Assembly (NCBI RefSeq): GCF_000421225.1
Contig: NZ_ATWL01000001.1
Span: forward strand, 186,001-250,000
Length of the DNA: 64,000 bases
Direction of reading: 5' to 3'
Origin: Ruania albidiflava DSM 18029
GTDB taxonomy: Bacteria > Actinomycetota > Actinomycetes > Actinomycetales > Beutenbergiaceae
Notes under the pieces: model-generated
The model's database searches: none
Told to the model about the DNA's origin: nothing
The model's input: the letters and a program-made list of their open reading frames with translations, nothing else
Shown here: piece by piece, positions 34,190 to 42,727 of the stretch
Layout: the number at the start of each line of letters is the position of its first letter
Numbering within the stretch: the first letter of the stretch is position 1
Made by a program: the position numbers and the translations under genes

Positions 34190-35365
34190 ATGGCGCGCAC
34201 GAGGTTATCGGTGACAGTGGAGCTGCTCGGCGGTCGCGGTGAGGAGCTCTGGCCCTGGCCGGGACGGACCTTCGCCGTCGGACCCTCGCACACGTTCATG
34301 GATCTGGCGCGCGCGATCAACACCGCGTTCGCCCGCTGGGACCATTCCCACTTGTGCCTGTTCACCCTCGCGGACGGACGGGAGGTCACCGACCGGGAGA
34401 CCGCCGAGGAGACCGCCCTCTCCCCCTTCGGCCCGATACCCACCTATGACTTCGGCGACGACTGGATGCACCGGTGCGTGGTCGGAGCGGAGAAGATCGA
34501 TCCGCTCGAGACGTTGGGTATGAGCCCACGCGCCCCGCTGCCCTACTGGGGCTGGGGGACCATGCCGGACCAGTACGGGCGACGCTGGGAGGCAGACGAC
34601 GGCTCGGACGACCGTCTCCCCCGCCGGCCGTCGCGGCGCCATCCGATGCTGGACCACCAGTGGCCGGAGGAACAGCCCCAGGCGGAGCCGCTGAACATCC
34701 GCGAGCTTCGGGCAGCCATCGTGCGCCGGGACGCTACGGCGTTCCTCGCGGCTGTCACCGGTAAGGACATCGACGACGCGTTGCAGCACGTCGCCGCTGG
34801 TCTGCCGATGGCCCTGGAGCAGCGACACGCCCAGGCCGAACCCGTCGCGGCGTCGGTGCTGCACCGGCTCGAGCTACGCGACGGGCCCGGCGACCAAGAA
34901 CTCGCCGAGGACCTGCTCGCCCGGCTGCGTGGCGAGCCGCTCCCGGGTCGGGTAGTGACCACCGACCTCGAGATGCTCGCCGACTCTGTGGACGGCTTCG
35001 GTGAGCTGTCCACCGGCTGCTACCTGGACCTGGAGACCGGCGAGGTCTACGACACCAGCGGGCTCGAGGACGGTGCCTACGACGAGGAGGTCGACCCGGA
35101 GGCCGACCCGGACCGGTGGTTGTTCCTGGAACGTCCTGGCTCGCGCGAGGGCTGGCAGGACATGGCCGACTTCGCGGCCCGGCAGTCCGACTCCGGGTTG
35201 CGTGACCGCCTGGAGCAGGCGATCGAGGGTAAGGGCGCGTTCCGACGGTTCCGCGACCTGGTGCACACCGAGGGTCTGGCCGAGCAGTGGGGCACGTTCT
35301 CCGACGACCGCCGCTACGGCCGGGTGCGCGAGCTGCTCGCCGCCGAGGGCGTGCGCATCGGTTGA
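34190..35365 (+). CDS. pRiA4b Orf3-like / UPF0158 two-domain protein
   Basis: 391 residues. The N-terminal ~150 match the plasmid pRiA4b Orf3-like domain (LSVTVELLGGRGEELWPWPG, HTFMDLARAINTAFARWDHS, TYDFGDDWMHRCVV). The C-terminal ~150 match UPF0158 (GCYLDLETGEVYDTSG, DRWLFLERPGSREGWQDMAD, KGAFRRFRDLVHTEGLAEQW). Both are of unknown function; the first is found on plasmids and transposons. CAGGCT lies 6 nt before the ATG. It borders the toxin-antitoxin remnant island, which fits an accessory origin. Confidence 0.78.
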   Translation: MARTRLSVTVELLGGRGEELWPWPGRTFAVGPSHTFMDLARAINTAFARWDHSHLCLFTLADGREVTDRETAEETALSPFGPIPTYDFGDDWMHRCVVGAEKIDPLETLGMSPRAPLPYWGWGTMPDQYGRRWEADDGSDDRLPRRPSRRHPMLDHQWPEEQPQAEPLNIRELRAAIVRRDATAFLAAVTGKDIDDALQHVAAGLPMALEQRHAQAEPVAASVLHRLELRDGPGDQELAEDLLARLRGEPLPGRVVTTDLEMLADSVDGFGELSTGCYLDLETGEVYDTSGLEDGAYDEEVDPEADPDRWLFLERPGSREGWQDMADFAARQSDSGLRDRLEQAIEGKGAFRRFRDLVHTEGLAEQWGTFSDDRRYGRVRELLAAEGVRIG

Positions 35366-35387
35366 GCCCCGGGCCGGGTTCAGCCGG

Positions 35388-36677
35388 CTACTGCGGGGGG
35401 ATCGTGATTCGCACTCCCGGGTGCGGCCGCATGGCGGCAAACCCGCGCGCAGCCCGCGGCCCCCGGTCGAGCCGGTACTCCCCGTGCGCCAGCAGCCGGC
35501 TGAGCATCACCGTCAGCTCGGCCATCGCGAGCCCGGAACCGAGGCACCGGTGCTTGCCGCCGCCGAACGGCAGGTACTCCTCTGGCGCGCGGCGCGGTTG
35601 CTGCAGCCATCGGCCGGGGTCGAACCGGAGCGGGCCGGAATACACCTGGGCGTCGCGGTGCGTCGCGTAGGGGCTGAAGACCACCAGGTCGCCAGGGCGG
35701 ATCTGCTCGCCGTCGTGCTCGAAGCCCTCGACGGCGTAGCGCACCGAGATCATCGCCGGCGGGTAGAGGCGTAGGGCTTCAGTCACGATCGCCCGCAGCA
35801 CCGCCAGCCGGTCCAGGTCACCGGGGCCCGGGGCGCCACCGGCCAGCACCGTGGTCACCTCCTCGCGGGCTCGCACCTGCCAGTCCGGGAAGGTCCCGAG
35901 CAGGTAGACGATCCAGCCGATCGCCGCACTGGTGGTCTCGTAGCCGGCCGCGATCATCGTCACCGCCTGGTCCCGGACCTCCTGGTCATCGAGACCCGAA
36001 CCGGCACCGTCGCGACCGTGCACCAGCAGCGGCAGCATCGGCCCCTCCCCCACACCTTCGTCCGGACCGCGGTCTCGTTCCCGGCGGACCTGCTCGTTCA
36101 CCAACTCGTCCACGGCGGCCCTGGCGGTCATCGCCCGGCGCCAGGCCGGGGTCCGTAACCGGCGGTGGGCGTCCAGCACCTGCGGGAGCTTGTCGGTCAG
36201 GTCCAGCAGCGGCTGGAGCATCTCACCGACCTCATCCGCGCGGCGGGCCAGCTCCCCACCGAAGAGCACCCGCAGCGTCGAGCGTCGGATGGCCCGGCGC
36301 AGCAGCACGTAGGCATCGAACGGCTCACCGGGAAGCACCTCGGCGAGCGCTTCGTCGGCCGCCTGAGCCATCGTCTCCAGGTAGCCGTCGATCCGGCGGG
36401 GCGCCACCGCCGGCCGGATGAGCCCACGACGTCGGGCATGGTCCGCACCGTCGGAGAGCACCACCGAGGTGGGTCCGTCCACGATCTCCAACGCGGCGAA
36501 CGCCTCTCGGGCCCGGAACCGCTCGTCATGACCGAACACCGCCGCGTTCGCTGCCGGGCCGAGCAGGTAGACCAGACGCTGCCGCCCGAGCCGCAGCCGG
36601 ACCGCCGAGTCCCCGCGGGCTGCGCGGCGCACCAGCCAGTCTCCGGGCACGGATCGACAGAGCCTGCTATCTTCCAT
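35388..36677 (-). CDS. cytochrome P450
   Basis: 429-residue haem monooxygenase with the I-helix AAGYETTS, the ExxR in TEALRLYPPAM, and the haem-binding loop FGGGKHRCLG with the ligand at Cys378. The pattern is closest to class I bacterial P450s with a eukaryote-like GGGKHRC loop. The substrate is unknown; no ferredoxin gene is adjacent. ATG 36677 lies within the palindrome shared with the divergent TetR gene. The longer open frame would extend through the TetR gene and is rejected. Confidence 0.9.
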   Translation of the reverse strand: MEDSRLCRSVPGDWLVRRAARGDSAVRLRLGRQRLVYLLGPAANAAVFGHDERFRAREAFAALEIVDGPTSVVLSDGADHARRRGLIRPAVAPRRIDGYLETMAQAADEALAEVLPGEPFDAYVLLRRAIRRSTLRVLFGGELARRADEVGEMLQPLLDLTDKLPQVLDAHRRLRTPAWRRAMTARAAVDELVNEQVRRERDRGPDEGVGEGPMLPLLVHGRDGAGSGLDDQEVRDQAVTMIAAGYETTSAAIGWIVYLLGTFPDWQVRAREEVTTVLAGGAPGPGDLDRLAVLRAIVTEALRLYPPAMISVRYAVEGFEHDGEQIRPGDLVVFSPYATHRDAQVYSGPLRFDPGRWLQQPRRAPEEYLPFGGGKHRCLGSGLAMAELTVMLSRLLAHGEYRLDRGPRAARGFAAMRPHPGVRITIPPQ

Positions 36678-36691
36678 AGTTGTGGAAGATA
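36668..36691. promoter_or_regulatory. TetR-type operator containing both -10 boxes and both start codons
   Basis: TATCTTCCA (36668-36676) and TGGAAGATA (36683-36691) are exact reverse complements around a 6-nt spacer. Each arm supplies a TATCTT -10 box for one direction, 8 nt ahead of the start codon: GTG 36682 rightward, ATG 36677 leftward. The two start codons are 4 nt apart, so both mRNAs must be leaderless or nearly so, and a repressor on this site would cover both promoters. Confidence 0.78.
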
Positions 36692-37314
36692 TCGCACCGG
36701 GCCTCCGCAGTCGACCCGAGCGGGCGCAGCAGCGTCGGACCGCGACGGCCAAGCTGCTCGATGCGGCGGTCGCCCAGCTCGCCCAGGATGGTGTGCCCGG
36801 GCTGACCCACCGCAAGGTGGAAGAACGCGCCGGCCTGGCCCAGGGCTCGGTGAAGTACTACTTCAGGTCCTCCGACGGGCTGCTCGAGGCGGTGCTGAGG
36901 CATCTCGCCGACCGCGCAGTGCCGCTCGTGCTCACCGTGTCGCCCAAAGAGCGGGAGGCCGCGGCCGCCGGAGACACCGGCGGGCTACAGCAGCGAGCCG
37001 CGCAGATCGCCGAGTCCATGCTCGCCGACCCCGAGGAGGTCCGCGCCCGGCTGCACCTGTATCTGCATGCGGCCGGTGACCCCAGGCTGACGGCCCTGGT
37101 CGCCGCGCAACGGGACCGGTTCGTGGCTGCCATCAAGGCCTCGCTGCCGGGGCCGGGATCGGAGGCGGCTGCCCGGTTCGTCTGTGCCGTGGTGGACGGC
37201 ATCCTGCTGGACCAGGTCTCCGCCCCGCACCCGGCCGTGGAGCGGAACGCCGCGAGCTACCTGGTGGCCGCCGGTGCGGCCGCCGCAGTGATCGCCGCCG
37301 AAGGGCAGGACTGA
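36682..37314 (+). CDS. TetR/AcrR-family regulator
   Basis: 210 residues, GTG start. The N-terminal helix-turn-helix is clear (TAKLLDAAVAQLAQDG, LTHRKVEERAGLAQGSVKYY); the remainder is an alpha-helical ligand domain with no recognisable ligand. It is divergent from the P450 with a single palindrome between them, so it very probably represses the P450 and itself until the P450 substrate or a related compound binds. Confidence 0.9.
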   Translation: MEDIAPGLRSRPERAQQRRTATAKLLDAAVAQLAQDGVPGLTHRKVEERAGLAQGSVKYYFRSSDGLLEAVLRHLADRAVPLVLTVSPKEREAAAAGDTGGLQQRAAQIAESMLADPEEVRARLHLYLHAAGDPRLTALVAAQRDRFVAAIKASLPGPGSEAAARFVCAVVDGILLDQVSAPHPAVERNAASYLVAAGAAAAVIAAEGQD

Positions 37315-37321
37315 GACCTGG

Positions 37322-38647
37322 TCAGCCGCACTCGGCCAGTCCGCGGTCGATCTTGAGCTCGACGACTCGGGTCACCGCCGCCTGGACGAGCTCGGCGAAC
37401 TGCGCGTCATCGTCCATCTCGGTGGTGATCGCCTCGGTCATCGTCGGCACGGTTCCCGGGTCGGCAGTGAGCACGATGTCGCCGCCGGCGGCGATGAACA
37501 TCGTCGCCCGCTCCCCCACCGGGACGTCCGCTACCGAGACGGCGTTGCCGACGTCGTCGGTGATCACCACACCGTCATAGCCCATCTGGTCCCGGAGCAG
37601 GTCGGTGACGATGCGGTGGGAGAAGGCGGCGTTCACGTCCGGATCGATCTGGCTGTAGATCGCCGTGCCGATCATCATGAAGTCGGTGCCGGCCTCGATC
37701 CCGGCAGCGAACGGGTCCAGGTAGGGATCGTCGGTGGTGGTCTCCTCGTCGGTGATGCCCGTGGCAGTCAGGTCGGTGTTGCCGGTGATCCGACCCAGCC
37801 CAGGAAAGTGCTTGGTGGTGGCTGCTACGCCGCCGGCGTGCATCCCCTCGATGAACGCCGCCACTTTGTCTGCCACCTTCCCGGACCGGTGGGAGTACTC
37901 CCGGTACCACTGCCCGATCGGCTCATTCGCGGTGCCCAGCGACTCAGGGACCGTGTCCGCCACCGGCGCGAGGTTGACGTTCACCCCGGCTGCAGCGAGC
38001 TGCTCGCCCCACTGGGTGGCATCCCGGGTCAGCTCGCGGTCGGTGAGCCCGCCCTGCTCGATCGCCGAGGGCATGTCGTCGAACCCCTGGCCCTGGAGCT
38101 GCTGCACGGCACCGCCCTCCTGGTCGACCGCGATGAACAGGCCCAACCCGCCGGTGGCCGACTCGGACGCCAGACCCGCAAGGTGGCTGGTGGTCGGCTC
38201 GATCGACGCCCGCCCGTCGTGCCAGCCGCCGAGCAGCACCACCCCACCCAGGTGCCGCTCGGTGATCAGGTCGTCCAGGCTGGACCGGGTGGCGCCGGCG
38301 TCCAGGCCGACCCAGAGCAGCTGGCCGGCTTGCTCAGCAGGCGAAAGGTCGGCCACGATCTGCTCCGCGCACGTGGGGGCATCCGAGGTGGCGCTCTCCG
38401 AAGGGGTGGGCGCAGACGGACCCTCGCTGGGCGCACCACTGGCCGGGGTGTCGCTCTCACCGGACGACTGCGACGTGGACGCAGAGCCGTCGCTGGGCGC
38501 CGGTCCCGTGGGCGAGGTGCAGGCGACCGCGCCGAGCAGCACAGCGCTGAGCAACGCTGCAGCAGCGGTCGAATGCCGGGCCGTCCGGTGGCGCCGACCT
38601 GTCGCCCGGGCGTGCGCGCGGAGTTCGTGTATCGAGGTCGTCATCAC
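37322..38647 (-). CDS. GH3-family beta-N-acetylhexosaminidase-like lipoprotein
   Basis: About 441 residues. An N-terminal signal peptide with lipobox (AVLLGAVACTS) is followed by a Ser/Pro/Thr-rich linker of ~50 residues and a glycoside hydrolase family 3 N-terminal domain: GLFIAVDQEGGAVQQL, VNVNLAPVADT, TKHFPGLGRITGNTD and the nucleophile Asp in GVVITDDVGN. NagZ-type enzymes remove N-acetylglucosamine from muropeptides or glycoproteins; here the protein is tethered outside the membrane. GTG 38647 is chosen because TAGCCT on the minus strand (38659-38654) ends 6 nt earlier; GTG 38650 and ATG 38644 are alternatives. Confidence 0.86.
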   Translation of the reverse strand: MMTTSIHELRAHARATGRRHRTARHSTAAAALLSAVLLGAVACTSPTGPAPSDGSASTSQSSGESDTPASGAPSEGPSAPTPSESATSDAPTCAEQIVADLSPAEQAGQLLWVGLDAGATRSSLDDLITERHLGGVVLLGGWHDGRASIEPTTSHLAGLASESATGGLGLFIAVDQEGGAVQQLQGQGFDDMPSAIEQGGLTDRELTRDATQWGEQLAAAGVNVNLAPVADTVPESLGTANEPIGQWYREYSHRSGKVADKVAAFIEGMHAGGVAATTKHFPGLGRITGNTDLTATGITDEETTTDDPYLDPFAAGIEAGTDFMMIGTAIYSQIDPDVNAAFSHRIVTDLLRDQMGYDGVVITDDVGNAVSVADVPVGERATMFIAAGGDIVLTADPGTVPTMTEAITTEMDDDAQFAELVQAAVTRVVELKIDRGLAECG

Positions 38648-38773
38648 CACGGAAGGCTACGCTGGCAGGCTGGTCACACCGCTACGACCACGCCGATGTC
38701 GAGAAGCCGTGCCCGGCTCCGTCCCCTGGGTGAACGCGGCCGGACGAGCCGCACCGACAGAAGGAGAAGACCG

Positions 38774-39181
38774 ATGGCCAAGTACCTGCTGCTCAAGCAC
38801 TACCGCGGGGCACCCGCCGCCACCAACGACGTCCCGATGGAGCAGTGGACGCCCGAGGAGTGGGATGCGCACGTGCGGTACATGGACGACTTCGCCGACC
38901 AGCTGCAAGCGTCCGGAGAGTACGTCGACTCCCAGGCGCTCTCCCCGGAAGGCACGTTCGTCCGGTTCGACGGCGAGGGCAAGCCGCCGGTGACCGACGG
39001 CCCGTTCGCCGAGACGAAGGACCTGATCGCGGGCTGGATGGTGATCGACGTGGACAGCTACGACCGGGCTCTCGAGGTCGCCGGTCAGCTCTCCGCCGCA
39101 CCGGGGGCCGGTAGCCAACCAGTCGGTGAGTGGCTCGAGCTGCGCCCGTTCCTGAACCAGACACCGGACACCACCGCGTGA
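38774..39181 (+). CDS. YCII-related (YciI/DGPF) protein
   Basis: 135 residues with the DGPF motif: MAKYLLLKHYRGAP at the start, VTDGPFAETKDLIAGWMVID in the middle. Proteins of this type are encoded next to ECF42-group sigma factors and are thought to work with them. AAGGAG precedes the ATG. It is 4 nt ahead of the sigma-factor gene. Confidence 0.88.
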   Translation: MAKYLLLKHYRGAPAATNDVPMEQWTPEEWDAHVRYMDDFADQLQASGEYVDSQALSPEGTFVRFDGEGKPPVTDGPFAETKDLIAGWMVIDVDSYDRALEVAGQLSAAPGAGSQPVGEWLELRPFLNQTPDTTA

Positions 39182-39185
39182 TGCG

Positions 39186-40328
39186 GTGATGGACGAGGAC
39201 CTGCTGCGTTCCCTGGTCCCGGAGGTGATCGGCGCCCTCGTCCGCCGCGGAGCAGACTTCGCGGCGGCCGAGGACGCCGTCCAGGAGGGGCTGGTAGAGG
39301 CGCTGCGCACCTGGCCGGACCAGCCACCACGGGACCCGAAGGCCTGGTTGGTCACCGTGGCGTGGCGCAAGTTCCTGGACCTGGTCCGCGCCAGTGACGC
39401 CCGCCGCCGACGAGAGGAGCACACGGCGCTCGAACCTCCAGCGCCGCTCGGGTCGGCCACCGACGACACCCTGGAGCTGTACTTCCTCTGCGCGCACCCG
39501 GCTCTCACCCCGGCCTCGGCCGTGGCACTGACGCTGCGTGCTGTGGGTGGGCTGACCACCCGGCAGATCGCCGCCGCCTATCTGGTGCCGGAGGCGACGA
39601 TGGCCCAGCGCATCAGCCGCGCCAAGCGCACTGTCGCCAAGCACGGCCTGGACCAGCAGGGCGGGCTGGCCACCGTGTGCCGCGTGCTGTACCTGATCTT
39701 CAACGAGGGCTACTCGGGCGACGTGGACCTCGCGACAGAGGCGATCCGGCTCACTCGGCAGCTGCGCCGGCTGGCGCCGCACCCGGAGGTGGCTGGACTG
39801 CTGGCGCTGATGCTGCTGCACCACGCCCGCCGAGCAGCCCGCTCCACTGCCTCCGGGGCTCTGGTGCCCCTGGCAGAGCAGGACCGGAGTGCCTGGGACA
39901 CTGCTCTGATCATCGAGGCGATCGAGATGCTGCAGGCCGCCCTCGCTCGGGATGCTCTCGGCGAGTACCAGGCCCAGGCGGCCATCGCCGCCCTGCATGC
40001 CGACGCCCACCAGGCCGAGGAGACCGACTGGGTGCAGATCGTCCAGTGGTACGACGAGCTGGTCGCGCTCACCGACAGTCCGGTGCACCGGTTGAACCGG
40101 GCCGTGGCCGTGGGGCAGGCCGATGGCCCGCAGGCCGGTCTGGCCGCACTTGCCGAGCTCGATGCCAGCCTCCCCCGGTACGCGGCAGCCTCCGCCTACC
40201 TGCACGAGGCCGCCGGTGAGGAGCAGATCGCCGCTCGGCTCTACCGGGAGGCCGCCGATCTGGCGACCAGCGTCCCAGAGCGCGACCACCTGCTGCAGCA
40301 GGCTGCTCGTTTGAACACCTGCCGATGA
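39186..40328 (+). CDS. ECF42-type RNA polymerase sigma factor with C-terminal extension
   Basis: 380 residues. The first ~170 hold sigma regions 2 and 4 (ADFAAAEDAVQEGLVEALRT, GGLTTRQIAAAYLVPEATMA, QRISRAKRTVAK). A ~200-residue helical, TPR-like extension follows (VCRVLYLIFNEGYSGD, LHHARRAARSTASGALVPLA, HRLNRAVAVGQADGPQAGLA). The domain order and the YCII partner immediately upstream are the signature of the ECF42 group, which has no classical anti-sigma factor and is linked to stress and antibiotic tolerance in Streptomyces. GTG 39186 or ATG 39189 may start it. Confidence 0.92.
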   Translation: MMDEDLLRSLVPEVIGALVRRGADFAAAEDAVQEGLVEALRTWPDQPPRDPKAWLVTVAWRKFLDLVRASDARRRREEHTALEPPAPLGSATDDTLELYFLCAHPALTPASAVALTLRAVGGLTTRQIAAAYLVPEATMAQRISRAKRTVAKHGLDQQGGLATVCRVLYLIFNEGYSGDVDLATEAIRLTRQLRRLAPHPEVAGLLALMLLHHARRAARSTASGALVPLAEQDRSAWDTALIIEAIEMLQAALARDALGEYQAQAAIAALHADAHQAEETDWVQIVQWYDELVALTDSPVHRLNRAVAVGQADGPQAGLAALAELDASLPRYAAASAYLHEAAGEEQIAARLYREAADLATSVPERDHLLQQAARLNTCR

Positions 40329-40433
40329 TCTCCACAGCCCCTTGCCACTACCAGTTATAGCAGTTCTCGCCCCAGCTCATGAGCATGCGGAAAACCTCCT
40401 ACAGTGGCGCACTTCCCCGATCGGAGTGATGCC

Positions 40434-42698
40434 ATGAATCCCCTGAGCACCAGCGTCTTCGCCCTCCGCGACGACAAGACCGGCAAGGCCGACCCGGCCC
40501 TGATCGCCAGCGACGAGGCCCACTTCGCCACGATCGCTGCACACCTGGAGACCACTGTCGCCGACCTCACTGAGCGGCTCGCCGCTGAGCGCCGTGCCCC
40601 GGGCGGCGGCGGTCAGGAGGCGATGGACCGAGACCTGCAGATCCACCGGCTCAGCGCTCGGCTGCGCCTCCTGGAACGCTTCAGCCTCGAGGTGTGCCTG
40701 GGCCGGATCGTCACTGGTTCCGGCCAGACCATCTACATCGGCAGGATCGGCCTGACCGACGGTGCGGGCGACCCGCTGCTGGTCGACTGGCGCTCCCCCG
40801 CCGCGGAGCCGTTCTTCGCGGCCACCCATGCCCGACCGATGGGCCTGACCAGCAGGCGCCGGTACCGGTGGAGCGCCGGGCAGATCACCGACTACTGGGA
40901 CGAGGTCTTCACCGCGGCGGGACTGCAGCGAGGCACTGCCTTGGACGACCAGTCAGCGTTCATCGCCAGCCTGGGGGCGAGCCGCACCGAGCGGATGCGC
41001 GACGTCCTGGGAACTATCCAGTCCGACCAGGATGCGATCATCCGGGCCGACTCCCACGGACCGTTGGTGGTCGACGGCGGTCCAGGCACCGGGAAGACGG
41101 TCGTCGCCCTGCACCGCACTGCATTCCTGCTCTATGCCGACCCGCGTCTGGGGCACCGGCGCGGTGGGGTGCTGTTCATCGGACCGCACCAGCCCTACCT
41201 CAGCTATGTCGCCGATGTGCTGCCCAGCCTCGGCGAGGAAGGGGTGCGTACCACGACGCTGCGCAGCCTGGTGCCGCAGGGCGCCGGTGCGGTGCCCGAG
41301 CCGGACGCGCAGGTCGCCGCGCTGAAGTCCGATGCGCGGATGGTCGGGGCCATCGAGCCTGCGGTGGCGATGTACGAAGAACCCCCGGCTGAGCCGCTGC
41401 GGCTGCGCACCCCGTGGACCGAGCTGGTGGTCACCCCGCAGGACTGGGCGGAGGCGTTCGCGGCACCGGAGGCCGGCACTGCGCACAACGAGGGGCGGGA
41501 GGTGGTGTGGGAGGCGCTGCTGGAGCTGCTGGTGGACAAGCTCGCCGATACGGTCCCGACCGCCGAGGAGGACGATCTGCCCGCTGAGGATGCCGACCCG
41601 TTCGACTCGATGGATTCGCTTCCGCTGGGACAGACGGACCCGGACTCCTTCGACGCCTACGGCCTGGAGGAGCCGGAGACAATCGACCACCTGCACCGGG
41701 TGCTGGCCACCAACCGCGACCTGGTCAGCGCTTTCGGGCGGGCCTGGCCGGTGCTCGAGCCGACCGATCTCGTGGCCGACCTGTGGTCGGTGCCGGCGTA
41801 CCTGCGACTGTGTGCCCCGCACCTGACCCGCGAGGAGGTCGCGATCCTGCACCGTGCGCCAGAGTCGCCCTGGACCGATGCGGACCTGCCGATCTTGGAC
41901 GCCGCACACCGGCGCCTGGGTGACCCGCAGGCCCCACAGCGTATCCGGCGTGCCCGGGCGGAGGCGAGAGCCGAGCGGGAGGCGCGCTCCGCCGTCGTGG
42001 AGGACCTGATCAGCCACGACGACTCGGACCTGCAGGTGATGTCGATGCTCCGCGGTCAGGACCTGCAGGCGGCGCTGGCCGAGGACCAGGCCGCACCCGT
42101 GGATGAGCTGGCCGGGCCGTTTGCGCACGTGGTGGTGGACGAGGCGCAGGAGCTCACCGATGCCCAGTGGCAGATGGTGCTGGCCCGCTGTCCGTCCCGC
42201 AGCCTGACCGTGGTCGGGGACCGGGCCCAGGCGCGACGACCGTTCACCGAGCCCTGGTCCGACCGGCTCACCCGGGTGGGTCTGGGCCCGGCCCGGGTAG
42301 CGACGTTGACCATCAACTACCGCACACCCCAGGAGGTGATGGCCGAGGCGGAACCGGTGATCCGTGCTGTGCTGCCGGATGCGAACGTGCCCACCTCGGT
42401 ACGCAGCACCGGCGTGCCGGTGGCCTACCGCCAGATTAACGAGCTGTCTGTGCTGCTCGAGGACTGGTTGACGCAGCACCCGGAGGGGCTCGCTGCGGTG
42501 ATCGCCACGGCCGAGGCCGACCTGCCCCTGCCTGACCACCCGCAGGTCCGCCGACTCACCCCCGAGCTGGCCAAGGGGCTGGAGTTCGACCTGGTGGTCC
42601 TCGTGCAGCCGCAGTCCTTCGGCACCGGTCCCCAGGGAACGGTGGACCGGTACGTGGCGATGACGCGGGCCACCCAGCAGCTGGTGGTGCTCGACTGA
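40434..42698 (+). CDS. helR: RNA polymerase recycling motor ATPase HelR (HelD-like)
   Basis: 754-residue UvrD-like superfamily 1 ATPase without DNA-helicase accessory domains. An N-terminal coiled coil (LIASDEAHFATIAAHLETTV, DRDLQIHRLSARLRLLERFS) is the part that in HelD-like proteins reaches into RNA polymerase. Then GDPLLVDWRSPAAEPFF, Walker A GGPGTGKTVVALHR (Lys221), Walker B VVDEAQELTDAQ (Asp569), KGLEFDLVVLV and VAMTRATQQLVVL. The pattern is that of actinobacterial HelR, which displaces rifamycin from RNA polymerase. A TACAGT box lies at 40400-40405. No full RAE is found upstream, only a half-like CCTTGCC at about 40341. HelR rather than another HelD class is likely but rests on pattern memory. 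Confidence 0.85.
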   Translation: MNPLSTSVFALRDDKTGKADPALIASDEAHFATIAAHLETTVADLTERLAAERRAPGGGGQEAMDRDLQIHRLSARLRLLERFSLEVCLGRIVTGSGQTIYIGRIGLTDGAGDPLLVDWRSPAAEPFFAATHARPMGLTSRRRYRWSAGQITDYWDEVFTAAGLQRGTALDDQSAFIASLGASRTERMRDVLGTIQSDQDAIIRADSHGPLVVDGGPGTGKTVVALHRTAFLLYADPRLGHRRGGVLFIGPHQPYLSYVADVLPSLGEEGVRTTTLRSLVPQGAGAVPEPDAQVAALKSDARMVGAIEPAVAMYEEPPAEPLRLRTPWTELVVTPQDWAEAFAAPEAGTAHNEGREVVWEALLELLVDKLADTVPTAEEDDLPAEDADPFDSMDSLPLGQTDPDSFDAYGLEEPETIDHLHRVLATNRDLVSAFGRAWPVLEPTDLVADLWSVPAYLRLCAPHLTREEVAILHRAPESPWTDADLPILDAAHRRLGDPQAPQRIRRARAEARAEREARSAVVEDLISHDDSDLQVMSMLRGQDLQAALAEDQAAPVDELAGPFAHVVVDEAQELTDAQWQMVLARCPSRSLTVVGDRAQARRPFTEPWSDRLTRVGLGPARVATLTINYRTPQEVMAEAEPVIRAVLPDANVPTSVRSTGVPVAYRQINELSVLLEDWLTQHPEGLAAVIATAEADLPLPDHPQVRRLTPELAKGLEFDLVVLVQPQSFGTGPQGTVDRYVAMTRATQQLVVLD

Positions 42699-42727
42699 GC
42701 GGCGCAGGAGCTCGCAGAGCTGTTCAC

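Noticed and set aside
40335-40352. CCCCTTGCCAC as a possible RAE upstream of helR
   Set aside because: Only one half matches the 19-bp element; the second half is absent, so it is not listed as a feature.
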